Below are positions 56,508 to 64,000 of a stretch of 64,000 nt of DNA, piece by piece. The first letter of the stretch is position 1, and every line of letters begins with the position of its first letter. The translations under genes were made by a program, and so were the position numbers. The notes under the pieces are model-generated. The model was not told where the DNA came from, searched no databases, and was given only the letters and a program-made list of their open reading frames with translations. Source of the DNA: Actinomadura nitritigenes (GTDB lineage: Bacteria; Actinomycetota; Actinomycetes; Streptosporangiales; Streptosporangiaceae); the NCBI RefSeq assembly GCF_017573545.1, contig NZ_JAGEOK010000001.1, forward strand, positions 372,001 to 436,000, written 5' to 3'.

Positions 56508-57488
56508 ATGCGGCAATCCAGACGTCTTCTGGCGCTGGTCAGCGCCCTCGCCCTCGTTACGTCCCTGGCCGCCGGCTGCGGAGGTTCGGACGACTCCGGC
56601 GGCGGCAACGGCCTGGAGAAGAAGGAGATGAAGGTCGCCTCACTGCCCCTGGTGGACGGTGCGGCGCTCTACATCGCCCAGAAGCAGGGCCTGTTCAAGG
56701 CCGAGGGCCTGAACGTCAAGATCGTGCCGGTGCAGCAGAGCATCAAGGCGCTGCCGGCGCTGAAGAACGGCGAGGTGGACGCCATCGCGGGCGCCAACTA
56801 CGTCTCGTTCCTGCAGGCCAACGAGCAGGGCGCGCTCAAGCTCAGCATCCTGGCCGAGGGGGCCACGCTCACCTCGAACATGATGAACGTGCTGGTCATG
56901 CCCAACTCCAAGATCAAGACCGCCAAGGACCTGGAGGGCAAGAAGGTCGCGGTCAACATCCTGAACAACATCCAGGGCCTCACCCTGGACTCGATCCTCA
57001 AGGCCAACAACGTCGACCCGAAGAAGGTCCAGTACGTCGCCATCCCGTTCCCGCAGATGGCCTCCGCGCTGCAGAAGGGGCAGGTCGACGCGATCCACAC
57101 CGTCGAGCCGTTCCTGTCCGACATCGAGAAGAAGGACGGCGCCCGCGTCGTCGTCGACGGCGGCAGCGAGCCGGTCACCGGCATGCCGATCAGCGGTTTC
57201 GTGAGCACCCAGGAGTTCGCGAAGAAGAACCCCAAGACCGCGGCGGCGTTCCAGAGCGCGATCATCAAGGCGCAGAAGATCGCCTCCCAGGACCGCAAGC
57301 GCGTCGAGGAGGTCCTGCCCGGCTACGCCAAGATCGACCCGCAGGTCGCCTCGGTCATCACGCTGCCCGGCTACCCGACGTCGCTGAGCACCACCCGGAT
57401 GCAGCAGATCGTGGACCTGATGACCACCTCGGGCCTGCTCAAGCAGAAGCCCGACCTGAAGTCCATCCTCTTCCAGCCGACGTCGTGA
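56508..57488 (+). CDS. NitT/TauT-type ABC transporter substrate-binding lipoprotein (cassette 1)
   Basis: A 326-aa SsuA/TauA/ThiY-type binding protein. The lipobox SLAAGC (Cys24) makes it a lipoprotein. The mature part has the family hallmarks GLFKAEGLNVKIVPV, ALPALKNGEVDAI and VNILNNIQGLTLDSILKANNVDP. ATG 56508 follows AAGGAG. It heads an operon with two permeases, a benzoylformate-decarboxylase-like enzyme and an ATPase, so the ligand may be a 2-oxo acid or its precursor. It is paralogous to the protein encoded at 61845. Confidence 0.92.
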   Translation: MRQSRRLLALVSALALVTSLAAGCGGSDDSGGGNGLEKKEMKVASLPLVDGAALYIAQKQGLFKAEGLNVKIVPVQQSIKALPALKNGEVDAIAGANYVSFLQANEQGALKLSILAEGATLTSNMMNVLVMPNSKIKTAKDLEGKKVAVNILNNIQGLTLDSILKANNVDPKKVQYVAIPFPQMASALQKGQVDAIHTVEPFLSDIEKKDGARVVVDGGSEPVTGMPISGFVSTQEFAKKNPKTAAAFQSAIIKAQKIASQDRKRVEEVLPGYAKIDPQVASVITLPGYPTSLSTTRMQQIVDLMTTSGLLKQKPDLKSILFQPTS

Positions 57489-57509
57489 CGGCAGGACGCT
57501 GATTCACCC

Positions 57510-58319
57510 ATGGCACACGAGCCGACGCCGCCCCGCGGCCTCTCCCGCCCAGGAAAGTGGGCGCGGGGGGCCGCCGGGGTGGCGGTCCTGTTCCTGGCGA
57601 GCGAGGCCCTCGGCCGGGCCGGGATTGTGGACCGTTCCTATCTGCCCCCCGCATCCGACGTCACCGCCCGCGCGTTCGAGCTGTTCGGTGACTCCGACTT
57701 CCTGTTCAACGTGCGCGCCACGCTCACCGCGTGGGCGCTCGGCACGCTGCTCGCGATCGCGATCGCGGTCCCCCTCGGGCTGCTGCTGGGCAGCGTCCCG
57801 GCGGTCAACACCGCGGTCCGCGCGATCGTGGAGTTCCTGCGCCCGATCCCCTCGGTCGCCCTCATCCCGCTGGCCGGGCTGCTGCTCGGCTCGGGCCTGA
57901 AGATGGAGGTGCCGCTCATCGTGTACGCCTCCAGCTGGCCCATCCTCTTCAACACCATGTACGGGCTGGACGACGTCGACCCCACGGCGAAGGAGACGCT
58001 GCGCAGCTTCGGGTTCGGCCGGATCCAGGTGCTGCTGCGCGTCTCCCTGCCGAGCGCCGCGCCGTTCATCGCGACGGGCGTGCGGCTGGCCGCGTCGATC
58101 GCGCTCATCCTGGCCGTCGGCACCGAGATCCTGTCCGGCTTCGGCGACGGCCTCGGCATGTTCATCGCGCAGGCCGGCAACGTCCCCGACGGCACCCGCG
58201 ACGTCCTCGCCGGGACGGTGTGGGCGGGCTGCCTCGGCCTGCTCATCGACACCGTCCTGGTGCAGGTCGAGAACCGCGTGTTCCACTGGCACAAGGCGCA
58301 GAGGAGTGGTGCATCGTGA
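57510..58319 (+). CDS. NitT/TauT-type ABC permease, first of cassette 1
   Basis: A 269-aa inner-membrane permease (SsuC/TauC family) with about six helices and the cytoplasmic loop that contacts the ATPase (AKETLRSFGFGRIQVLLRVSLPSAAPFIATGVRLA). The first residues are cytoplasmic and basic. ATG 57510 lies 21 nt after the binding-protein stop. The stop is coupled to the second permease by a GTGA overlap. Two different permeases in one cassette suggest a heterodimeric channel. Confidence 0.92.
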   Translation: MAHEPTPPRGLSRPGKWARGAAGVAVLFLASEALGRAGIVDRSYLPPASDVTARAFELFGDSDFLFNVRATLTAWALGTLLAIAIAVPLGLLLGSVPAVNTAVRAIVEFLRPIPSVALIPLAGLLLGSGLKMEVPLIVYASSWPILFNTMYGLDDVDPTAKETLRSFGFGRIQVLLRVSLPSAAPFIATGVRLAASIALILAVGTEILSGFGDGLGMFIAQAGNVPDGTRDVLAGTVWAGCLGLLIDTVLVQVENRVFHWHKAQRSGAS

Positions 58320-59170
58320 CCGCGGCGACGCTCACCGCCGGCACCGGCCGCACCGCCCGCGGCGGGGCGGCCGTGCGGATCGCCCGCGGGCTGCTGCACC
58401 GGCTGCTGCCCCTCGCCGTCCTCGTGGCGGGCTGGGAGGCGGTCACCCGCGCGTCCGACAGCGTCTTCTTCCCGCCGCCCTCCCAGATCGTCAAGCGGAT
58501 GCGGGAGATATGGCTGTCCGGGCCGCCGAGCCACCTGTACTTCAGCACGGAGGCGGGCGACTCCATCGCGCCGAGCCTCGGCCGGATGGCGCTCGCCCTC
58601 GCCCTGTCGGTGGTCGCGGGCGTCGTGCTCGGCATCGCGCTCGGCCGCTCCGAGCGGGTGCTGGCCTACCTGCAGCCGCTCATGCAGTTCGCCCGCGTCA
58701 TCCCGCCGCCGACCCTGGTGCCGGTGTTCATCGTGCTGTTCAAGATCGGCACGGAGATGCAGGTCGCCTCGATCGTCTTCAGCGCGATCTGGCCCGTCCT
58801 GCTCAACACCGCGGACGGCGCGCGCAGCGTCGACCCCATGCAGATGGCGACCGCCGAGGCGTTCCGGTTCTCCGCGGTGGACCGGATCCGGTACGTCATC
58901 GTCCCCTCGGCGATGCCGAAGATCTTCGCGGGGCTGCGGCTGGCCCTGTCCCTGTCCCTGATCCTGATGATCTTCTCCGAGCTGCTGCCCGGCACCTCCG
59001 ACGGCCTCGGGTTCGAGCTGTCGAACGCGCAGAGCCAGTCCGACCTGCCGACCGTCTGGTCGGTCATCGTGCTGCTCGGCATCCTCGGCTACCTGTTCAA
59101 CACGATCCTGCTCGCGGTGGAACGGCGTGTCCTCTCCTGGCACCGCGGGGCGCGAAAGGCGGATTCATGA
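58316..59170 (+). CDS. NitT/TauT-type ABC permease, second of cassette 1
   Basis: A 284-aa SsuC/TauC-type permease. The coupling loop is ATAEAFRFSAVDRIRYVIVPSAMPKIFAGLRLA. Helices include LLPLAVLVAGWEAVT at the N-terminus. GTG 58316 overlaps the stop of the first permease by 4 nt, and its own stop overlaps the start of the decarboxylase gene (ATGA). It likely pairs with the first permease. The two are more distant from each other than from their counterparts in cassette 2. Confidence 0.92.
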   Translation: MTAATLTAGTGRTARGGAAVRIARGLLHRLLPLAVLVAGWEAVTRASDSVFFPPPSQIVKRMREIWLSGPPSHLYFSTEAGDSIAPSLGRMALALALSVVAGVVLGIALGRSERVLAYLQPLMQFARVIPPPTLVPVFIVLFKIGTEMQVASIVFSAIWPVLLNTADGARSVDPMQMATAEAFRFSAVDRIRYVIVPSAMPKIFAGLRLALSLSLILMIFSELLPGTSDGLGFELSNAQSQSDLPTVWSVIVLLGILGYLFNTILLAVERRVLSWHRGARKADS

Positions 59171-60774
59171 CGACCGAGCTCACGGTCCGGGAGGCGTTCT
59201 TCGACTTCTGCCGGCGAGTGGGGATGACCACGGTCTTCGGGAACCCGGGCTCGACCGAGCTGCGGATGTTCCGCGACTTCCCGGGAGACTTCGAGTACGT
59301 GCTCGCGCTGCAGGAGACCGTCGCGGTGGCGGCCGCCGCCGGGCACTCCCTCGGCACCGGCAACGCGACGCTGGTCAGCCTGCACTCCGCCGGCGGCGTC
59401 GGCCACTCCCTCGGCGCGGTCTTCAACGCCTACCGCGACCGGGTGCCCGTCGTCATCATCGCCGGCCAGCAGTCGCGCGCGATGCTGCCGACCCACCCGT
59501 TCCTCGGCGCCGACGAGCCCGCCCTCTTCCCGCGCCCCTACGTGAAGTGGAGCCGGCAGCCCGAGCGCGCCGAGGACGTGCCCGCCGCGCTCGCCGAGGC
59601 GTACCGGGTCGCGATGACGCCGCCGCGCGGCCCGGTGTTCCTCTCCGTCCCCGAGGACGACTGGGAGCACCTCGCCGAGCCCGTCCCCGACCGCGAGGTC
59701 CGCAGCGACTTCACCGCCTCCCCCGCCGCGCTCCGCGAGGTGGCCGAGGCGCTGAACGGGGCCGCGAACCCGGTCGTCATCGTCGGCCCGGGCGTCGAGG
59801 ACGAGGACGCGCTGCCCGGCGTGCTGGCGCTCGCCGAGCGGACCGGCGCGCCGGTCTGGATCAGCCCGCTGTCGGGGCGGTCCGGGTTCCCGGAGGACCA
59901 CGCGCTGTTCCGCGGCTTCCTCCCGCCCGTCCGCGACCAGCTCTCGGCGCGGCTGGAGGGCCACGACGTCATCCTGGCGCTCGGCGCGCCGATCTTCACG
60001 TACCACGTGCACAGCGAGGGCCCGGTCATCCCGGCGGGGGCGCGGCTGTTCCACTTCGACTGCGACCCGTCGCAGACCGCGTGGGCGCCCGTCGGCACCA
60101 GCGTGCTCACCACGATCGCCGCGGGCGTGTCCGGCCTGCTGGAGCTGGTCGACAAGGCCGACCGGCCGCTGCCCGAGCCGCTCGAGCGGCTCGGAAAGCC
60201 CGCCGCGACCGACCCGATCGACGCGGCGCTGGTCGTCGAGACGCTGCGGGAGCGGATGCCCGAGGACGCGGTCATCGTCGAGGAGGTCCCGAGCTACCGG
60301 GACATGTTCCACGCCCGCCTGCCCATCACCCGGCCCGGCGGCTTCCTCACCACCGGCAGCGGCGCCCTCGGCTGGGGCCTGCCCGTCGCCGTCGGGCGCG
60401 CCCTCGCCGGGTCGGGCGAGCGCATCGTCTGCGTCATCGGCGACGGCGCCGTCATGTACTCGGTGCAGGGCCTCTGGACGGCCGTGCAGCACAACGTCCC
60501 GATGACGGTCGTCATCCTGAACAACCAGGGCTACGGCGCGGTGAAGGCCCTCGGCCGGCGCATCAAGATGGACAGCGTCCCGGGCACCGACCTGCCCGGC
60601 ATCGAGTTCGTCACGCTCGCCCAGGGGTTCGGCTGCGCGGGCCGGACCGTCACGAGCGCGGCGGACCTGGACGCCGCGATGGCGGAGGGCCTCGGGCACG
60701 ACGGGCCGTTCGTCATCGACGTCCGCGTCGCGGCCGACAACGCCGCCCTCTACGACGAGCCTTGGGCACGGTGA
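59167..60774 (+). CDS. mdlC: Benzoylformate decarboxylase-like thiamine-diphosphate enzyme
   Basis: A 535-aa ThDP enzyme. Positions match the known benzoylformate decarboxylase active site: Ser29 in FGNPGST, Glu50 (cofactor activation), His73 in SLHSAGG, and His280 in IFTYHVHSEG. The ThDP site opens with GDGAVMYSVQG and ends at NNQGYGA. It should convert an aromatic 2-oxo acid to an aldehyde and CO2. Related family members (oxalyl-CoA or phenylpyruvate decarboxylases) are less consistent with these residues. ATG 59167 overlaps the permease stop, and its stop overlaps the ATPase start, so it lies inside the transporter operon. Substrate identity with the transported molecule is an inference. 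Confidence 0.86.
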   Translation: MTTELTVREAFFDFCRRVGMTTVFGNPGSTELRMFRDFPGDFEYVLALQETVAVAAAAGHSLGTGNATLVSLHSAGGVGHSLGAVFNAYRDRVPVVIIAGQQSRAMLPTHPFLGADEPALFPRPYVKWSRQPERAEDVPAALAEAYRVAMTPPRGPVFLSVPEDDWEHLAEPVPDREVRSDFTASPAALREVAEALNGAANPVVIVGPGVEDEDALPGVLALAERTGAPVWISPLSGRSGFPEDHALFRGFLPPVRDQLSARLEGHDVILALGAPIFTYHVHSEGPVIPAGARLFHFDCDPSQTAWAPVGTSVLTTIAAGVSGLLELVDKADRPLPEPLERLGKPAATDPIDAALVVETLRERMPEDAVIVEEVPSYRDMFHARLPITRPGGFLTTGSGALGWGLPVAVGRALAGSGERIVCVIGDGAVMYSVQGLWTAVQHNVPMTVVILNNQGYGAVKALGRRIKMDSVPGTDLPGIEFVTLAQGFGCAGRTVTSAADLDAAMAEGLGHDGPFVIDVRVAADNAALYDEPWAR

Positions 60775-61631
60775 GCGAGATGCTGGAGATATCCGGGCTG
60801 GGCCACTCCTACGGCGCGCACCGCGTGCTGGACGGCATCGACCTGAAGGTCGGCGAGGGCGAGCTCGTCACGATCGTCGGACCCTCCGGGTGCGGCAAGT
60901 CGACGCTGCTGCGCTGCATCGCCGGGCTCGTCCCGCCGACCGAGGGGAAGGTCGTGCTGAAGGGCACGCCCATCGACGGCGTGCCCGACGACCTCGCCGT
61001 GGTGTTCCAGGACTACAGCCGCTCGCTGCTGCCCTGGCTGACGGTGCGCGACAACGTGGCGCTGCCGCTGCGCCGCCGCGGGCTCGGCAAGGCCGACCGG
61101 CGCGCGCGGGCCGTCGAGGCGCTCTCGTCCGTCGGGCTCGAGGACGCGGCGGGCAAGTATCCGTGGCAGCTGTCGGGCGGCATGCAGCAGCGGGTGTCGA
61201 TCGCCCGGGCGCTGGCCTACAAGCCGACGCTGATGCTGATGGACGAGCCGTTCGGGTCGGTCGACGCGCAGACCCGCGAGGACCTGGAGGACCTCGTCCT
61301 GCAGGTGCACCGGGCCGAGGGCATGACGATGCTGCTCGTCACGCACGACATCGACGAGAGCGTCTACCTGGGCGACCGGGTCGTGGTGCTCGCCCGCAAC
61401 CCCGGCCGGGTCCGCGACGAGCTGCCGGTCACGCTGCCCGCCGACCGCGACCAGATCGGCACTCGGGCCGACGCGGAGTTCGTGCGGCTCAGGGCCGAGG
61501 TGGGGCGGCTGGTCCGCGGCGTCGTCAAGGAGTCGGAGGCGGCGGACGCCGCCGGCACGGCCGACGCCCCGGTCGAGGAGGGCGGCGCGGCCGAGGCGGA
61601 CGCCTCCGTGGAGGAGCCCGCGAAGAAGTAG
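60771..61631 (+). CDS. NitT/TauT-type ABC transporter ATP-binding protein (cassette 1)
   Basis: A 286-aa SsuB/TauB-type ATPase: Walker A GPSGCGKST, Q-loop VVFQDYSRSLLPWLTV, signature LSGGMQQRVSIARAL, Walker B LMLMDEPFGSVD and His in LLVTHDIDESVYLGDRVVVL. The last 40 residues are Glu/Ala-rich and acidic, an unusual extension. I use GTG 60771, which overlaps the decarboxylase stop (GTGA) as elsewhere in the operon; ATG 60780 is the alternative. A terminator follows. The second cassette has no ATPase inside the window and could share this one. Confidence 0.92.
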   Translation: MSEMLEISGLGHSYGAHRVLDGIDLKVGEGELVTIVGPSGCGKSTLLRCIAGLVPPTEGKVVLKGTPIDGVPDDLAVVFQDYSRSLLPWLTVRDNVALPLRRRGLGKADRRARAVEALSSVGLEDAAGKYPWQLSGGMQQRVSIARALAYKPTLMLMDEPFGSVDAQTREDLEDLVLQVHRAEGMTMLLVTHDIDESVYLGDRVVVLARNPGRVRDELPVTLPADRDQIGTRADAEFVRLRAEVGRLVRGVVKESEAADAAGTADAPVEEGGAAEADASVEEPAKK

Positions 61632-61643
61632 GGCGCACGCCCG

Positions 61644-61676
61644 CGGGGCCCCGGTCGCGGCGCGGCCGGGGCCCCG
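61644..61676. terminator. Hairpin terminator after cassette 1
   Basis: An 11-bp perfect stem CGGGGCCCCGG (61644-61654) with CCGGGGCCCCG (61666-61676) and an 11-nt GC loop lies 12 nt after the ATPase stop. It separates cassette 1 from the second transporter operon. Confidence 0.72.
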
Positions 61677-61844
61677 TGCTTTCCGGGTTCCGAACGGTGG
61701 AACAATCCTGTTCACAATTTTCTCCTCAAACCAGCACATACGCCACATTTCTCCCGCGATCGGGCAGGCGATGCGCTACGCTCCCCGCACTCACCGGAAG
61801 ATCGGTTCCCAGTCGGCTGCCCCTCCCGCAATGGAGCGTCGCCC

Positions 61845-62831
61845 ATGTCCGCCACCTTCCCCCGCGCCGCTCTCGGCGGCGCGCTCGCCGTCGCGGTCGC
61901 GCTCTCGGCCACCGCGTGCGGCGGCTCGGACGGCAAGAAATCGGCCAACGGACTGGAGGAGTCCACGATCACCGTCGGCACCATGACGATCGCCGACACC
62001 GCGCCGTTGCAGATCGCGATCCAGAAGGGCCTGTTCAAGGCCGAGGGCCTCACGGTCAGGACCCGCGTCGTCAGCGGCGGCGCCGAGGCCATCCCGCTGC
62101 TGAAGAGCGGCCAGCTCGACATCACCTTCGGCAACTACGTGTCGCTGTTCACCGCGGCGTCCAAGGACCCCGGCTTCAAGCCGAAGGTCGTCGCCGACGG
62201 CTTCCAGGGCGCGCCGAAGACCCACACGCTGATGGTGCGCGGCGACTCCCCCTACCGCACGATCAGGGACCTGGCCGGGAAGAAGATCGGCGTCAACACC
62301 AAGCGCAACGTCAGCACGCTGCTGGTGCGCGCCGCCGGACAGGCGCAGGGCGTCACGTTCGACGAGGACAAGAACTTCGTCGAGATCCCGCCGCCCAACA
62401 TGGAGGCGGCGCTGAAGAACAAGAGCGTCGACGCCGTCCAGGCGATCGAGCCGTTCGGCACGCAGATGGCGCGGTCGATGGGCGCGCGAATGGTCGCCGA
62501 CCTGTCCAGCGGGCCGACCGCGCAGTTCCCGATCGCCGGGTACGCCGCCACGGCGAAGTTCGCCGGCAAGAACCCGAAGACGGTCGCCGCGTTCCAGCGC
62601 GCGCTGGTCAAGGGCGAGGGCATGGCCGCCGACCGCAAGCTCGTCGAGCAGATCGTGCCCACCTACGCCAAGGGGATCGACGCGAACGTCGCCGCGACCA
62701 TGAGCTACGGCACCTACCCGACCTCGCTCGACGCGACCCGGCTGCAGCGGGTGCCGGACGTCATGCAGCAGTTCGGGTACATCACCACGAAGATGGACGT
62801 GAAGCCGCTGCTGCTGGCCCCGGCTTCATGA
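61845..62831 (+). CDS. NitT/TauT-type ABC transporter substrate-binding lipoprotein (cassette 2)
   Basis: A 328-aa binding protein. The lipobox LSATAC (Cys25) marks a lipoprotein. It shares with the cassette 1 protein the GLFKAEGL segment, the linker (ANGLEES), and the C-terminal SLDATRLQRVPDVMQQFG region. The ligand-facing segments differ (ITFGNYVSLF against AIAGANYVSF), so a related but different substrate is likely. ATG 61845 has GGAG upstream. The 213-nt gap before it is AT-richer and probably holds the promoter. The stop is coupled to the permease by ATGA. Confidence 0.92.
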   Translation: MSATFPRAALGGALAVAVALSATACGGSDGKKSANGLEESTITVGTMTIADTAPLQIAIQKGLFKAEGLTVRTRVVSGGAEAIPLLKSGQLDITFGNYVSLFTAASKDPGFKPKVVADGFQGAPKTHTLMVRGDSPYRTIRDLAGKKIGVNTKRNVSTLLVRAAGQAQGVTFDEDKNFVEIPPPNMEAALKNKSVDAVQAIEPFGTQMARSMGARMVADLSSGPTAQFPIAGYAATAKFAGKNPKTVAAFQRALVKGEGMAADRKLVEQIVPTYAKGIDANVAATMSYGTYPTSLDATRLQRVPDVMQQFGYITTKMDVKPLLLAPAS

Positions 62832-63604
62832 CCCCTCGCCGCATCGCCCTCGGCGCGGCCGGAGCGGTCGTGGTGGTCGGCGTGCTCGAGGCGGTCAGCC
62901 GTTCCGGCCTCGTGGACGAGACCTCCCTCCCCCCGGCCTCGACCGTGCTGAAGGAGGCCGGGAGGCTCGCCGCCGACCGCGAGTTCCTGGTGGACGTCGG
63001 CGCGACGGTGCGCGAATGGCTGCTCGGGCTGCTGCTCGCGGTGCTGGCCGCGGTGCCGCTGGGCGTGCTGCTCGGCTCGGTGCCGCTGCTCGGCACCGCC
63101 TCCCGCGCGCTGGTCGAGCTGTGCAGGCCCGTCCCGTCGGTCGCGCTGATCCCGCTGGCCACCCTGCTGTTCAGCTCGCCGGCGCAGACGAACCTGTCGC
63201 TGATCTTCTACGCCTGCCTGTGGCCGATCCTCGTCAACACCCTGTACGCGCTGCGCGACGTCGACCCGGTCGCCAAGGACACGCTGCGGGCGTTCGGGTT
63301 CTCGGCGCCGTCGGTGCTGTGGCGGGTGTCGCTGCCGAGCGCGGCCCCGTTCATCGCCACCGGCGTGCGGATCGCCGCCTCGGTCGCCCTCGTCGTGCTG
63401 ATCAGCACCGAGCTGCTGGTCGGCGGCGACGACGGCATCGGCATCTACCTGACCGAGACGCAGCAGGGCGGCGGGCGCACCGACCTGATGCTGGCCGGCG
63501 CGTGCTGGGCCGGGGTGCTCGGGCTGCTCGCCAACACCGCGCTGATCGCGCTGGAGCGGGTCGCGTTCCGCTGGCACGCCGCGCGGGTGGAGGGGATCGC
63601 ATGA
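62828..63604 (+). CDS. NitT/TauT-type ABC permease, first of cassette 2
   Basis: A 258-aa SsuC/TauC-type permease with about six helices and the coupling loop AKDTLRAFGFSAPSVLWRVSLPSAAPFIATGVRIA. It is closest to the first permease of cassette 1, so the whole pair of cassettes derives from duplication. ATG 62828 overlaps the binding-protein stop, and its own stop overlaps the next permease start (ATGA). Confidence 0.92.
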   Translation: MTPRRIALGAAGAVVVVGVLEAVSRSGLVDETSLPPASTVLKEAGRLAADREFLVDVGATVREWLLGLLLAVLAAVPLGVLLGSVPLLGTASRALVELCRPVPSVALIPLATLLFSSPAQTNLSLIFYACLWPILVNTLYALRDVDPVAKDTLRAFGFSAPSVLWRVSLPSAAPFIATGVRIAASVALVVLISTELLVGGDDGIGIYLTETQQGGGRTDLMLAGACWAGVLGLLANTALIALERVAFRWHAARVEGIA

Positions 63605-64000
63605 GGATCGGCCGACCGGTCCGCGGGCTCGCCGAGCGGGTGTGGCTCGTCGCGCTCGCCGTGGCCGTCTGGCAGCTCGTCACGTCCGCGACGGACGAGA
63701 CGTACTTCCCGCCGCCCACCAGGATCATCGACGCGCTGCACGAGGTGTGGTTCTCCGGGCCCGCCTCGCACGCGTTCCTGACCGGCAACGCGGTGGACGA
63801 CTTCTCCAGCAGCCTCGCCCACCTGTTCGTCGGCTGGGCCGCCGCCGGCGCGGCCGGGGTGGCGATCGGCGCCGCGATCGGCCGTTCCCGGGTGCTGAAC
63901 GACCTGCTGGACCCGGTGCTGCAGTTCCTGCGCGCGGTTCCGCCGCCGACCCTGGTGCCGTTCTTCATCGTGGTGTTCCAGATCGGCACCACGATGCAGA
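63601..64000 (+). CDS. NitT/TauT-type ABC permease, second of cassette 2 (cut by the window end)
   Basis: The first 133 residues of a permease resembling the second permease of cassette 1 (TYFPPPTRIIDALHEVWFSGPASHAFL; FLRAVPPPTLVPFFIVVFQIGTTMQ). ATG 63601 overlaps the previous stop by 4 nt. The rest of the gene, and any ATPase or enzyme that follows, lies beyond the window. Confidence 0.9.
   Translation, partial: MRIGRPVRGLAERVWLVALAVAVWQLVTSATDETYFPPPTRIIDALHEVWFSGPASHAFLTGNAVDDFSSSLAHLFVGWAAAGAAGVAIGAAIGRSRVLNDLLDPVLQFLRAVPPPTLVPFFIVVFQIGTTMQ

Overview
This 64 kb window comes from the chromosome of a very GC-rich actinomycete. Almost every codon ends in G or C, GTG starts are frequent, and neighbouring genes are often coupled by 4-nt ATGA or GTGA overlaps. 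The gene set points to a filamentous actinobacterium, and Actinomadura or another Thermomonosporaceae is my best guess: a cvnABCD-type conservon, a Tat-exported cholesterol oxidase, an F420-type nitroreductase domain, an HspR (HAIR) box at lon, transmembrane Ser/Thr kinases, and a LytR-CpsA-Psr enzyme. I saw no rRNA, tRNA, transposase, integrase, phage gene or CRISPR array. It reads as ordinary chromosome.

Layout. 0-7 kb: the tail of one gene, a very large HEAT-like solenoid protein, and two tandem paralogous membrane Ser/Thr kinases. 7-15.7 kb (minus strand): an eight-gene myo-inositol operon, iolG-E-C-B-D followed by a sugar-type ABC transporter (binding protein, permease, ATPase). iolG carries an in-frame 96-bp tandem repeat. 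15.9-26 kb: an epimerase/F420-nitroreductase fusion, a VanZ-like protein, cholesterol oxidase, Lon protease, a Nudix hydrolase, an amidase and an alkyl-sulfatase-like metallo-hydrolase. 26-32.6 kb: a PucR-type regulator, a Pro/Arg-rich ORF with a structured leader, a MarR-GNAT fusion, two small membrane proteins, and a citrate synthase-like protein with its own HTH, divergent from a homocitrate/isopropylmalate synthase-like enzyme. 32.7-41 kb: a SWIM zinc-finger protein coupled to an 882-aa partner, Ogt, an SDR, glutathione peroxidase, two tiny paralogous membrane proteins and an LCP enzyme. 41-49 kb: an ABC exporter, a secreted VWA protein with a partner, and a triple-AAA ATPase. 49-56 kb: a STAS protein, an SGNH hydrolase and the conservon. 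56.5-64 kb: two NitT/TauT-type ABC cassettes, the first carrying a benzoylformate-decarboxylase-like enzyme. The second is cut by the window end.

How the genes work together. The iol operon couples inositol uptake to the steps from inositol to 2-deoxy-5-keto-gluconate-6-phosphate; the aldolase (iolJ) and iolA are not in this window. The first NitT/TauT operon (binding protein, two permeases, decarboxylase, ATPase) looks like a dedicated uptake-plus-decarboxylation unit for a 2-oxo acid, probably aromatic. Several genes have a TANNNT -10 hexamer 6-7 nt before the start codon and no Shine-Dalgarno, which predicts leaderless mRNAs.

I found no clearly unprecedented multi-gene system. The most unusual items are the repeat insertion inside iolG, the decarboxylase inside the transporter operon next to a partial second cassette, the epimerase-F420 fusion with an internal start at the domain boundary, the paired tiny membrane proteins, and the triple-AAA/VWA locus.
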